The notes beneath the pieces are model-generated. The model saw only the letters and a list, made by a program, of their open reading frames with translations, was not told the DNA's origin and searched no databases. From positions 186,001 to 250,000 of the forward strand of contig NZ_JBGUAZ010000004.1 of the NCBI RefSeq assembly GCF_041821085.1: a stretch of 64,000 bases of DNA, given 5' to 3'. Shown piece after piece: positions 42,109 through 50,355 of this stretch (positions are counted from its first letter, which is position 1; each line of letters begins with the position of its first letter). Origin of the DNA: Natrinema sp. HArc-T2. GTDB taxonomy: Archaea; Halobacteriota; Halobacteria; Halobacteriales; Natrialbaceae. Both the position numbers and the translations under genes were made by a program.

Positions 42109-43773
42109 TTACATCATGCCGCCCATGCCGCCACCCATGCCGCCCATGCCGCCGGCACCGGGTGCGCCTTCCTCGTCGTCGCCCTTGTCGGTCGACAGGT
42201 CACCGGCGGAGATGATGTCGTCGATTTTGAGCACGAGGTTGGCCGCTTCGGCAGCGGAGGTGACAGCCTGTTCCTTGGCGTGGGCCGGTTCGACGACGCC
42301 AGCCTCGAAGGTGTCCTCGACGTCGCCCGTGAAGACGTTCAGGCCGGCTTCGACGTCGCCGTCGTCGTGGGCCGAGCGCAGGTCGACCAGCGTGTCGATC
42401 GAGTCGAGACCCGCGTTCTCGGCGAGCACGCGTGGGACGAGCTCGAGCGAGTCGGCGAAGGCTTCGACGGCGAGCTGCTCGCGACCGGAGACCGAGTCAG
42501 CGTAGTCACGGAGTCGCGAGGCGAGTTCGACCTCGATGGCACCGCCGCCGGCGAGGACGCGACCGTCGGAGACGGTCTGGGCGACGACGTCGAGCGCGTC
42601 GTTGACGCCACGCTCGAGTTCGTCGACGACGTGGTCGGTCGAACCACGCAGCAGGAGGGTAACGCCGTGGGCGTCCTCGCCCTCGACGTAGAACAGTTCG
42701 TCCTCGTCGTCGCGGGTCACGTCACCGAAGCCGAGGTCGGCTTCCTCGGCGCTCTCGAGGTCGGAGACGATGTTTGCCTCGACGACTTCCTTGAGGAACT
42801 CGAGGTCGGACTTCTTCGCGCGGCGGACGGCGAGGATGCCTTCCTTGGCGAGGTAGTGCTGGGCGAGGTCGTCGATGCCCTTCTGGCAGAAGACGACGTC
42901 AGCACCGAGGTCGGCGATGTGGTCGACTTTTGCCTGAAGCTGTTTCTCCTCGCGGTCGAGGAACTGCTGGAGCTGGTCGGGGTCGGTGACGGAGACCTCG
43001 GTATCGATGTCGGTTTCCTCGACCTCGATGGCCTCGTTGAGCAGCAGGATGTCGGCGTCCTCGGCCGACGTGGGCATGTTGTCGTGGACGGGGTCCTTGT
43101 CGACGATGCCGCCCTCGAGCAGATCGGACTCGCCGGCGCTACGACCGGTCTGGGTCTCGATGTTTAAGAACTCGAGGTCGACGACGTTCTCGCCGTCTTC
43201 GTTCTCGACGGTGACCTGCCGGACGGCCTCGACGATAAGCTCGGCGAGATACTCCTTGTTGACCTCGGTGCCCTTGCCGGTCATCGAGGTTTCGGCGGTC
43301 TTGCGGAGGACTTCCTCGTCGCTGGTGTCGATGTCGGTCGCGATGTCGTCGATCTCCTCGCGGGCCTGCTCGCTGGCGAGGTGGAAGCCCTTGATGATCG
43401 CCGTCGGGTGGATGTCCTGCTCGAGCAGGTCCTCAGCGTTCTTGAGGAGTTCACCGGCGATCGCGACGGCCGTCGTGGTGCCGTCGCCGGCCTCGTCTTC
43501 CTGCGTTTCGGCGACTTCGATGATCATCTCGGCCGTCGGGTTGTCGATGTCCATCTCCTTGAGGATAGTGACGCCGTCGTTGGTGATCGTCACCGATCCC
43601 ATGGAGTCGACGAGCATCTTGTCCATCCCTTTCGGGCCGAGTGTCGAACGGACTGCTTCAGCGACCGCACGGGCGGCGCTGATGTTGTAGTCCTGCGCGT
43701 CCTTGTCCTTGACGCGCTGGGAGTCCTCGCTCATTACGATCATCGGCTGACCCTGCTGCATTCGCTGACTCAT
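42109..43773 (-). CDS. thsA: Thermosome (group II chaperonin) subunit
   Basis: This 554-residue subunit of the archaeal CCT-like chaperonin folds proteins in a double-ring complex using ATP. The phosphate-binding motif EDEAGDGTTTAVAIAGELL lies near residue 90, the helical protrusion and apical domains are in the middle, and the C-terminus is a Gly-Gly-Met rich tail (GAPGAGGMGGMGGGMGGMM). A TATA box lies about 30 bases upstream. Haloarchaea usually encode two or three such subunits; which one this is cannot be settled here. Confidence 0.97.
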   Translation of the reverse strand: MSQRMQQGQPMIVMSEDSQRVKDKDAQDYNISAARAVAEAVRSTLGPKGMDKMLVDSMGSVTITNDGVTILKEMDIDNPTAEMIIEVAETQEDEAGDGTTTAVAIAGELLKNAEDLLEQDIHPTAIIKGFHLASEQAREEIDDIATDIDTSDEEVLRKTAETSMTGKGTEVNKEYLAELIVEAVRQVTVENEDGENVVDLEFLNIETQTGRSAGESDLLEGGIVDKDPVHDNMPTSAEDADILLLNEAIEVEETDIDTEVSVTDPDQLQQFLDREEKQLQAKVDHIADLGADVVFCQKGIDDLAQHYLAKEGILAVRRAKKSDLEFLKEVVEANIVSDLESAEEADLGFGDVTRDDEDELFYVEGEDAHGVTLLLRGSTDHVVDELERGVNDALDVVAQTVSDGRVLAGGGAIEVELASRLRDYADSVSGREQLAVEAFADSLELVPRVLAENAGLDSIDTLVDLRSAHDDGDVEAGLNVFTGDVEDTFEAGVVEPAHAKEQAVTSAAEAANLVLKIDDIISAGDLSTDKGDDEEGAPGAGGMGGMGGGMGGMM

Positions 43774-44076
43774 AGTCGGTCGAGTGATTGATTGTGATTC
43801 TATATAAGCATTTCCCTATCGTCTCGCGCTTCGATCGCAGTCCGTGCAATCGCGGATCGAGGAAAACCGTGGCAGTGCGGGACGATGTCGACGGTTTCTC
43901 TCTGCTGAAGTCGATCGTTACTCGTTCTCAATCAGTCAGTGACAAGGTGTTTTTATTAGGTCGCTCGAGCACTGGCCACGACGCTGTCGGTTCCACCACA
44001 GTCTGCAACCACAACTCGAAATTGAGTTAACATGGCGGAAGCGTTATACCGGTAGTCACGTATTACTCTACGAGCA
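43774..44076. other. Intergenic region between thermosome and TraB-like genes
   Basis: This 303-base stretch holds the thermosome promoter at its left end and an AACTC/GAGTT dyad near 44014-44029. TGTTTTTATTAGG near 43946 could be a TATA-like site for the plus-strand gene. I see no gene. Confidence 0.4.
43801..43808 (-). promoter_or_regulatory. TATA box of the thermosome gene
   Basis: On the minus strand the sequence reads CTTATATAG, centred about 32 bases before the ATG at 43773. This strong box fits a highly expressed heat-shock gene with a leader of only a few bases. Confidence 0.65.
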
Positions 44077-44829
44077 ATGGCCGAGCCTTCCCCGTTGGCC
44101 GACTCGTTCGACGACCCCCGAATCACCCCTCAGTTTTACCGCCGACTGCCAGACTCGAGTGGTGACCTCGTATTGATCGGCGTCGTCCACGACCACCCCG
44201 CCAGCGTCGCACGCGTCGAACGCGTCCTGGAACGCGTCGAGCCGGTGACGCTCGCTCTCGAGTTGCCACCGATCGCGCTGCCGCTATATCGCGTCTACGG
44301 CCGCAAAGGTAAGAAGGACGATCCGACGCCGCCGCGGTTCGGCGGCGAGATGAGCGCGGCGATCCGTGCCGCACCCGACGCCGAAGCCGTCGGCATCGAC
44401 GCTCCGAACTGGTCGTTCCTCCGGCGGCTGGTCACGCGGCTGGTCGCCGACCGCGTCTCGCCCGCGAGGGCACGACGTGTCCTCTCGAGTGTCGGCAACG
44501 CGACCCGCGACGCACTCACCTATCGGATCGCCGCGACGCTGACCCACGCGACGTCGATGACCGTCGTGCCCGGCGACACAGTCGAGTACGACGTTGATCA
44601 CGAAGATCAGCCGGCCCGACAGGCCGCCCACGAGCGCGCCCACGTCGCCAGCATCCAAGCGTTGCTTGGTAGCGTCGATACGGACGGAACCACCCTGGCG
44701 TACCGAGACGAGACGCGCGAGCGCTGTATGATCGAGCGACTCGAGGAGCTTCGCTCGGAGCCGGGCGATGCCGTCGCGGTCGTCGGTGTCGATCACCTCG
44801 ATCGAATTGCAGCGGCGCTGACGGAATAA
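44077..44829 (+). CDS. TraB/TIKI-like domain protein
   Basis: This 250-residue protein contains GVVHDHPASVARVERVLERVEP with a histidine near residue 39, LALELPPIALPLYRVYG near residue 63 and ERCMIERLEELR near residue 215. Those are the landmarks of the TraB/PrgY family, related to TIKI and EreA hydrolases. Archaeal members are poorly characterised; metallo-hydrolase activity is an inference from the superfamily. No membrane helix is visible. It stands alone between the thermosome gene and a convergent zinc-ribbon gene. Confidence 0.72.
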   Translation: MAEPSPLADSFDDPRITPQFYRRLPDSSGDLVLIGVVHDHPASVARVERVLERVEPVTLALELPPIALPLYRVYGRKGKKDDPTPPRFGGEMSAAIRAAPDAEAVGIDAPNWSFLRRLVTRLVADRVSPARARRVLSSVGNATRDALTYRIAATLTHATSMTVVPGDTVEYDVDHEDQPARQAAHERAHVASIQALLGSVDTDGTTLAYRDETRERCMIERLEELRSEPGDAVAVVGVDHLDRIAAALTE

Positions 44830-44864
44830 CAGGCACCACGCAGCAGTCGCGGCATCACCTGCGC

Positions 44865-45191
44865 TCACCGGCGCAAGCCCGACGTGCAGTTCCAGCAGTA
44901 CGTAAACGTCTGATCGGCCTCGTTGGTCGCACCACAGTGGGGACAGCGCATCGTCTCCCCATCGAACTCGCGATCGCGGTCATCGTCTCGGTTGGCATCG
45001 TGCACCTCGTCTGTGGCCCGCGGATAGCGGTCAGGGCCGGGCGACGATCGAAGACTTGCGTGGTTGGGATCGGCAAACGACGGTGTTCGTTCGTTCTCGT
45101 CGTCGCTCCGCCGGACGTACAGGTAGTACAGTAACAAGTGAAGCAGGGCAAACAGCGCGATGTAACCGATGAGCCAGCCCCAGAGCGCCAT
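44865..45191 (-). CDS. Membrane-anchored zinc-ribbon protein
   Basis: This 108-residue protein has one N-terminal membrane helix (LWGWLIGYIALFALLHLLLYY), a polar, acidic linker of about 50 residues and a C-terminal zinc ribbon with CPHCG and CWNC. The ribbon would face the cytoplasm. Known only as a haloarchaeal family of unknown function. It lies downstream of the acyltransferase gene on the same strand with a 74-base gap. Confidence 0.78.
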   Translation of the reverse strand: MALWGWLIGYIALFALLHLLLYYLYVRRSDDENERTPSFADPNHASLRSSPGPDRYPRATDEVHDANRDDDRDREFDGETMRCPHCGATNEADQTFTYCWNCTSGLRR

Positions 45192-45265
45192 CGGTGTGTG
45201 ATACGGTCTCGAGGCACTTGGCTATTCCCCGCTGTCGGGGCTGACGACAGTCAGGCCGACGAGAA

Positions 45266-46165
45266 CTACTGGGGTGGCTGTAAGTCACGACCAAACTCAT
45301 CGAAGACCTCGAGGTCGTCGGGCAGGTCGTACTCGAGGTGGCGTTCTTCTTGGCGATTGACGCCGGCGTCGTCAATGGGCGTCGCGACGTCTTCCCAGCC
45401 GGGTTTGATTTTGACGCTTTTGGCGGGCATTCCGATGGCGATGTGGTGGGCAGGGATATCGTTCTGGACGATGCCGCGTGCGCCGACGACGGCGTTCTCG
45501 CCGACCTTACAGCCCGCACGAACCATTGCGTCGTAGGTCAGCCGAACGTCGTCCTCGATAGTGGTGTGGTAGTTGCGGACCTCGGTCTGGTCGACGACGT
45601 CGTGGTCGTGACTGTAGATGTGTACGCCATCGGAGATCGAAACGCGGTCGCCGATGGTGAGTTTCCCGCGGTCATCCAGGTGGACATCGTCGTGAACGAC
45701 GGTGTTGTCGCCGATCGTGATATTGTGCCCGTATGTGAACGTAATGCCCTTGAAAAAGCGGCAGTTCTCGCCACACTCCTCGAAGAGGTGGTCCGCGAGC
45801 ATCCGCCGGAATCGGAGCGCGAACTCGACGTTGTCCGCGATCGGGAGGCTGTCGAACTGCCGCCAGAGCCACTGGAGGTGTTTCGACTCCCGGAACGCCT
45901 CCTCGTCTTTCTCGGCGTAGTACTCGCTCTCTAAGGTCGTGTTACAGGGATCGTAGCTTTGCAGGCGAATGCGCTCGGCAGGCGGCACCGACTCGCCGTC
46001 CTGCCAGCGCTCGTAGGCCTCGCGGTCGCCCGAGAGGTCGATCAGGACGTCCTCGACGACCGAGCAGGTGTCTTCGTCGCTCGAGAGCCGTCGATCGACC
46101 TCATCGATGAACTCGCGCATCCCCGTTTCTGCCTCCTCGGGGAGCGACACGTACCGCTTTGTCAT
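45266..46165 (-). CDS. Hexapeptide-repeat acyltransferase (maltose/galactoside O-acetyltransferase-like)
   Basis: This 299-residue protein has a helical N-terminal part (residues 1-125) and a left-handed beta-helix from about 130 on. The segments ITFTYGHNITIGDNTVVHDD, KLTIGDRVSISDGVHIYSH and the AVVGARGIVQNDIPAHHIAIG tail are typical of the LbH-MAT group. The catalytic His is likely in HIYSHDHD. Acyl donor is probably acetyl-CoA; the acceptor, perhaps a sugar of the cell envelope, is unknown. The N-terminal 125 residues are unusual for the family and may mediate targeting. Confidence 0.87.
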   Translation of the reverse strand: MTKRYVSLPEEAETGMREFIDEVDRRLSSDEDTCSVVEDVLIDLSGDREAYERWQDGESVPPAERIRLQSYDPCNTTLESEYYAEKDEEAFRESKHLQWLWRQFDSLPIADNVEFALRFRRMLADHLFEECGENCRFFKGITFTYGHNITIGDNTVVHDDVHLDDRGKLTIGDRVSISDGVHIYSHDHDVVDQTEVRNYHTTIEDDVRLTYDAMVRAGCKVGENAVVGARGIVQNDIPAHHIAIGMPAKSVKIKPGWEDVATPIDDAGVNRQEERHLEYDLPDDLEVFDEFGRDLQPPQ

Positions 46166-46264
46166 ACCCCGACGTATTGCCCGCCGAGTTCATAGGGGTT
46201 CGGTTGTGCGTTCAGGGTTGCCGGACCAACTGACGCGCGTGTTACCGGGCCGTTCCGACAGGAC

Positions 46265-46480
46265 TCACTCCTGCTCGGACTGCCACCCGGCAAAGAGTAA
46301 CGCGGGCACTGCAAGCGCCCCGACGACCAGCAACGTCCCAACGACGACAGCGCCAACCGAGATGCGGTCTCTCGGAATCTCGAGTCGGCTCACAGCGAGG
46401 ACAGCAAGCGACACGCTGACGACAAGGACGGCAAGCAGTTGTCGTCTGGGATCGCGCGAGCCGCGGCGGGAACTGGGCAT
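46265..46480 (-). CDS. Small two-helix membrane protein
   Basis: This 71-residue protein has an arginine-rich start (MPSSRRGSRDPRRQ) and two hydrophobic helices (LLAVLVVSVSLAVLAV and VGAVVVGTLLVVGALAVPALLFAG). Such positive-inside proteins are common near haloarchaeal metabolic genes. No function is assigned. It is divergent from the aldo/keto reductase gene. Confidence 0.6.
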   Translation of the reverse strand: MPSSRRGSRDPRRQLLAVLVVSVSLAVLAVSRLEIPRDRISVGAVVVGTLLVVGALAVPALLFAGWQSEQE

Positions 46481-46583
46481 ACGAATGCGTGTCAGCCGAC
46501 ACCCAAGAGCGATTCGACTCCCAAAAGAGGAGTCATTCGAGCGTTCCGGTCACCCTAAGTTCTCCCACTCCAAAGAGGCGAGT

Positions 46584-47639
46584 ATGCAACACAGCGAACT
46601 CGGTGAGTCCGGAGTCGAGGTCAGCGAGGTTGGCTTCGGCGCGTGGGTCGTCGGTACTGACTGGTGGGGCGACCGTTCGGAAGACGACGCCATCGAGATG
46701 GTTCAGTACGCCGTCGATCAGGGCATTACCTACTTCGACACGGGTGACGTCTACGGTCACGGTCGCAGCGAGGAACTGCTCGGGCAGGCCCTCGCGGAGG
46801 TCCGCGACGAGGTCACCGTCGCAACCAAGGTCGGCTACGACTTCTACAACAACCCACAGGCCGGCCACGGCGAACTCCCCAAGGAGATGGGCCCCGAGTA
46901 TCTCCGAGAGGCCGTCGAGAAGAGCCTCGAGCGCCTCGAGATGGACTCCGTCGACGTGCTCCAACTGCACAACGCCGACACGGACGAGATCACGCCCGAC
47001 GTCCTCGAGGTGTTCGACGAACTCGAAGAAGAGGGCAAGATCGACGCTACCGGCCTCGCGCTGGGTCCCTCGATCGGCTGGCTCGCCGAGGGCGACCTCG
47101 CGATCGAAGAGGAGTTCGACTCCGTGCAACTCGTCTGGAACGTCTTAGAGCAGGAGGTCGGCAACCACTTCCTCGAGACGATCGAGCGAACCGGCTCGTC
47201 GACCAGCCTGATCCCCCGCGTGCCCCACTCTTCGGGCATCCTGAACGAGCAGGTCACGCCCGATACCGAACTCGGCGAGGGCGACCACCGCGGCTTCCGT
47301 CCCGACGAGTGGTACGAGACCGGCTGGGAGAAGATCGAGAAACTGCGCTTCCTCGAACGTGACGGCGAACGCACGATGGGACAGGCCTCGATCGCGTGGC
47401 TGCTCTCCCACGACCCCGTCGCGAGCGTGACCCCGACGTTCCGCACGAAAGCGGACATCGACGAGTGGGCGGCCGCGAGCGACGTGCCAAAGCTCTCCGA
47501 CGAAGAAATGGATCGCGTCGCGGAGCTCTACGAGAACGACTTCGGCATCGACCGCGACGACGGGATGGACGCGCTGCGCTCGTCGGTCGACGGCGAGGAC
47601 ATCGAGTCCGCCGGACTGGACAAGCTCGCGGCTGACTGA
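46584..47639 (+). CDS. Aldo/keto reductase
   Basis: This 351-residue TIM-barrel NADPH-dependent oxidoreductase has the catalytic tetrad pattern visible as YFDTGDVYGHGRSEELLGQAL (Asp and Tyr near residues 53-58), VATKVGYDF (Lys) and LQLHNADTDEI (His). It lacks the long family tail of bacterial AKR11 but keeps FRTKADIDEW in the cofactor region. Substrates are unknown. The ATG at 46584 starts the family-like MQHSELGESGVEVSEVGFG. Confidence 0.93.
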   Translation: MQHSELGESGVEVSEVGFGAWVVGTDWWGDRSEDDAIEMVQYAVDQGITYFDTGDVYGHGRSEELLGQALAEVRDEVTVATKVGYDFYNNPQAGHGELPKEMGPEYLREAVEKSLERLEMDSVDVLQLHNADTDEITPDVLEVFDELEEEGKIDATGLALGPSIGWLAEGDLAIEEEFDSVQLVWNVLEQEVGNHFLETIERTGSSTSLIPRVPHSSGILNEQVTPDTELGEGDHRGFRPDEWYETGWEKIEKLRFLERDGERTMGQASIAWLLSHDPVASVTPTFRTKADIDEWAAASDVPKLSDEEMDRVAELYENDFGIDRDDGMDALRSSVDGEDIESAGLDKLAAD

Positions 47640-47680
47640 TCAGCCACGACTGGCTCGAGCGGCCATATCCCTCGGTGTAC

Positions 47681-47956
47681 CTATGCTTCGTTGGTCGACG
47701 ACTCTGTGAGCCGGAACTCGAGTTCGAGTTGGCCGTCCGTCCGCACGTCGACGCCACCGAACTGCTCTGAGAGCTGATCTCGGGCTCGAGCGCTCGGCTC
47801 GACGGTGACGGAGACGCTGTTGCTGTTGGCGTTGTACGAGATGTTGCCGACCGTCACGTCGAACTCGAAGAGCTCCGGGATGTCCGCTCGGAGTTGTGTT
47901 CTGACGTCGTCGATGTCCGACCGGACGTCGGCCATCTCATCGTTGAGCGATCCCAT
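47681..47956 (-). CDS. Conserved haloarchaeal protein with coiled N-terminus
   Basis: This 91-residue protein has an N-terminal helix (LNDEMADVRSDIDDVRTQLRADI), likely coiled coil, and then alternating strands (FDVTVGNISYNANSNSVSVTVEPSA and QLELEFRLTES). The pattern suggests a small beta-sandwich assembly protein. No known family. It is downstream of the membrane-protein gene on the same strand with an 85-base gap. Confidence 0.65.
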   Translation of the reverse strand: MGSLNDEMADVRSDIDDVRTQLRADIPELFEFDVTVGNISYNANSNSVSVTVEPSARARDQLSEQFGGVDVRTDGQLELEFRLTESSTNEA

Positions 47957-48041
47957 AGATAGTGATAAGTGCTACCAACCCGTAACGGTTTAGCCTGCTC
48001 GGGCGGTTTCGCAACGAACCTCGCGAGCCGGTCCGGTGCGT

Positions 48042-48362
48042 TCACGCCGGCATACGCAGCGCATACAGGATCGCGACCAGTCCACAGAGCTGGCTGCACT
48101 GGCTGAGGACGGCGGCGAGTGACTCCGACAGAAACGGCAGCGCCACGTAGAGCAACAACAGGACGAACGGCACCGCGAGCGCCAGCGCGAACCCGACGGC
48201 GATGAACAACATCGGTCGACTGTCGTTTCGCCGATAGCCCCGATAGGCCTGATAGGCGATGAACAGCCCGATGAGCGCGCTCAGCACGTCGGTCGCCTGC
48301 ACGAACGTTGTGACCCACTCCGGCGGCAGCGCGGGGTCCCAGAGCTGTATCGGTCCCTGCAC
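48042..48362 (-). CDS. Small membrane protein paired with an HTH regulator
   Basis: This 106-residue protein has three hydrophobic helices (VLSALIGLFIAYQAYRGY, MLFIAVGFALALAVPFVLLLLYV and a C-terminal LAAVLSQCSQLCGLVAILYAL). It follows the HTH gene with no gap, so the two are cotranscribed. In haloarchaea such small membrane proteins are often found directly after ArsR-type winged-helix genes, and a sensor or anti-regulator role is plausible but not shown. Confidence 0.78.
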   Translation of the reverse strand: MQGPIQLWDPALPPEWVTTFVQATDVLSALIGLFIAYQAYRGYRRNDSRPMLFIAVGFALALAVPFVLLLLYVALPFLSESLAAVLSQCSQLCGLVAILYALRMPA

Positions 48363-48363
48363 G

Positions 48364-48708
48364 TTACATCCCCTCGATGAGTCTCGTAAAGCGGTCGGCG
48401 ATGTCTTCGCGGCGGTCGATGTGCAGCGTCAGTCCGCCGCCCTCGAGTTCGACCGTGATCCGCTCGAGATTCGTCGCGTAGACGGTTCGGTGGTGGCCCC
48501 GGTCGGGATCTGGTTTGGTCCGTTCGACGAGGAGACCACACTCGCGGAGGTCCTCTAACCGCCGGTACACCGTGGGTTTCGACGCCTCACAGTGCTCGCT
48601 CAACGTGGTCGCTGACATGGGTTCCTGGCTTGTCTTGGTGAGGATCGTACGCACTGTCGGGTCCTCGAGCAAGGTCCCGATCGTCTCGACGTCGACCTCC
48701 TCACTCAC
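48364..48708 (-). CDS. ArsR-type winged-helix transcription regulator
   Basis: This 114-residue protein has a winged helix: LLEDPTVRTILTKTSQEPMSATTLSEHCE, then the recognition helix ASKPTVYRRLEDLRECGLL in adjoining segments, and a wing ending VYATNLERITVELEG. The GTG at 48708 is preferred because it gives the family N-terminus and because the TATA box lies 28 bases upstream. No metal-binding cysteine pattern is seen. It heads a two-gene operon with the membrane protein downstream. Confidence 0.88.
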   Translation of the reverse strand: MSEEVDVETIGTLLEDPTVRTILTKTSQEPMSATTLSEHCEASKPTVYRRLEDLRECGLLVERTKPDPDRGHHRTVYATNLERITVELEGGGLTLHIDRREDIADRFTRLIEGM

Positions 48709-48732
48709 GGTTGGAGAGTGTACAGAGAAGAG

Positions 48733-48739
48733 ATATAAA
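48733..48739 (-). promoter_or_regulatory. TATA box of the HTH/membrane-protein operon
   Basis: The minus strand reads CTTTATATC here, centred about 28 bases before the GTG start at 48708, so the operon mRNA should be leaderless. Confidence 0.6.
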
Positions 48740-48810
48740 GGGGTTATCGCCACTGCAGCCGCTGCAGTCGTGCGAGCCGAGTTTTCCCGTCTCGCCTCGT
48801 TGGTCGAGAT

Positions 48811-49260
48811 ATGACGCCATCGACCCGCTCGTCGGGAGCGCTCGAGCGACTCGTCGAACTGACTCGCCGCGTCGCGACGCGGCTCGCAGCCTCGGTGGCC
48901 GGTCCCGCTGGCGACCGGCTTCGACCGACTGCGGGTGGCGGACTGCTCGTCGTGCTCGCAAGCGTCGCGGTGAGCCTCGCCGCCGCTCCCGCACTCGGTG
49001 ACAGCGTCCGGATCCGCTGGAGTATCGGCACCTACTACGGGCCCGAATACGCCCCGACGCCGCTCGCGCTGGCCGCGTTTCCGGCCATCATCGCGGTGAT
49101 CTACGTCGGCTTCTGGGCGGTGCGTGTCGGCCTCGAGCGCACCGGTGCGTTCGACGCAACCGACGACCTCGTCCGATCCGTCTACGAACTGTGTGCGCTG
49201 GTGACGCTGTTGACGCTCGTGGTCGTCCAAGTCCTGTTCGTCGCGGCGAATCTCCTGTAA
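48811..49260 (+). CDS. Membrane protein of unknown function
   Basis: This 149-residue protein has three to four hydrophobic segments (GGLLVVLASVAVSLAAA, LALAAFPAIIAVIYVGFWAV and a C-terminal VTLLTLVVVQVLFVAANLL) and a polar N-terminus. It is divergent from the HTH/membrane pair. No family signature is recognised. Composition and start position support a real gene. Confidence 0.7.
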   Translation: MTPSTRSSGALERLVELTRRVATRLAASVAGPAGDRLRPTAGGGLLVVLASVAVSLAAAPALGDSVRIRWSIGTYYGPEYAPTPLALAAFPAIIAVIYVGFWAVRVGLERTGAFDATDDLVRSVYELCALVTLLTLVVVQVLFVAANLL

Positions 49261-49442
49261 GCACGCCTCCGACAGCAGACAGTGAAGGCTCGACCACGAC
49301 GGGATCGATGCGACTGCCGGGCCCGATCTCACCCTTCGAACGGTGAGCGTCACGTTCGATGACTTATATATGCCCCTCCATATCTGGGCACCCCGCCTAA
49401 TCCGAACGGTACCGTCATTCTAGCTACCGGCACACCAGACTT

Positions 49443-49577
49443 ATGACAGCATACGAGTTTACCTGCCCGGACTGCCAACGGTCGATTACGGTGACCGACC
49501 CGATGCGAGCGGCGACGCTGGCCAACGGCTGCCCGGTCTGTGGCCGATCAGTGACAGAAAGCAATTTCGCACTCTGA
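49443..49577 (+). CDS. 44-residue zinc-ribbon protein
   Basis: The frame MTAYEFTCPDCQRSI plus TVTDPMRAATLANGCPVCG ends in RSVTESNFAL. Two CxxC pairs (CPDC and CPVC) 22 residues apart form a minimal zinc ribbon. Haloarchaea carry many such micro-proteins, often called haloarchaeal DUF zinc ribbons, and some act in biofilm and swarming control. A strong TATA at 49364-49371 lies about 75 bases upstream, giving a short leader. Confidence 0.75.
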   Translation: MTAYEFTCPDCQRSITVTDPMRAATLANGCPVCGRSVTESNFAL

Positions 49578-49610
49578 GGATTCGCGCGGCAAACCACAGG
49601 ATCGACCTCT

Positions 49611-49692
49611 CATACGGACTACTGTCAGTCACTGTCGGCGCAACCGCGACCGCCCTGCGGGTGCACCGGTCAATCGGTACAGCATACCGTAT
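49611..49692 (+). repeat. Type B palindromic repeat, copy B1
   Basis: An 82-base element starting CATACGGACTACTGTCAGTC and ending CAGCATACCGTATCA, with an inner GCACC-rich hairpin (GGGTGC near the centre). It is related to B2 and B3 by the same ends and the same inner GCGGGTGC. It lies between the 44-residue zinc-ribbon gene and the Nudix gene. Confidence 0.7.
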
Positions 49693-49808
49693 CAGCGGTT
49701 CGACGGACGTCCATTTCGGAACCCACGACACAGAACATAGGACCCTTACCTTCCTTTAACATCCCTCATGATAGGTTTTTACGACGGACTATCGTGGTAG
49801 TTGGTAGC

Positions 49809-50261
49809 ATGACTGACGCCACGTACGTCCAGAAGGCGTGTGCCTACATCACCCGCAGACCGGGCGAACTCCTGGTCTTCGAAGGGCCGGGCCACGACGG
49901 CCTGCAGATTCCGAAAGGAACCCTCGAGCCCGGCGAGTCACCCCGGGAGGCGCTGTTCAGAGAGGTCCGCGAGGAGAGCGGACTCGGCACGCTGAGTGAC
50001 ACCCGCCATCTGACGACCGACGTCTGGACACGGCGCGCGGGCAGACGGTACGTCCGCCACTTCTTCCATGCGACGGTGTACGAGCCTCGCGACCGGTGGA
50101 CCCACACTGTCAGCGACGGCGGGGCCGAACACGGCGCGATGTTTTCGTTCCGCTGGGTCCGACCGACGACCGCCCAGCCGTTCGCGCTCGAGCTCGACGC
50201 GTACGTCGACCTGCTGCCGACCGTGTCCCGAACCGACGAGGTCTCGAGTGCATCGGACTGA
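49809..50261 (+). CDS. Nudix hydrolase
   Basis: This 150-residue protein contains the Nudix box GTLEPGESPREALFREVREESGLG near residues 37-60 in family spacing (G-x5-E-x7-REUxEExGU). Such enzymes hydrolyse nucleoside diphosphates linked to another moiety. The protein starts MTDATYVQKACAYITRRPG; an upstream start five codons before is possible. It is bracketed by type B repeats B1 (ends 116 bases upstream) and B2 (overlaps its stop codon), which is unusual. Substrate unknown. Confidence 0.93.
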   Translation: MTDATYVQKACAYITRRPGELLVFEGPGHDGLQIPKGTLEPGESPREALFREVREESGLGTLSDTRHLTTDVWTRRAGRRYVRHFFHATVYEPRDRWTHTVSDGGAEHGAMFSFRWVRPTTAQPFALELDAYVDLLPTVSRTDEVSSASD

Positions 50262-50345
50262 TACAGACGGCTGTCAGTCAGTGCCGACGCACCCACGACC
50301 CGCCATGCGGGTGCGCCGGTAACCAGTGACAGCAGACCGTATGAG
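50258..50345 (+). repeat. Type B palindromic repeat, copy B2
   Basis: This copy starts at the Nudix stop codon: TGATACAGACGGCTGTCAGT, then an inner GCACCC ... GGGTGC hairpin, ending GACAGCAGACCGTATGAG. It is in the same orientation as B1 and B3. It ends ten bases before the stop of the convergent FAU-1-type gene, so it may act as a shared terminator. Confidence 0.75.
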
Positions 50346-50355
50346 AGTTACCGTC

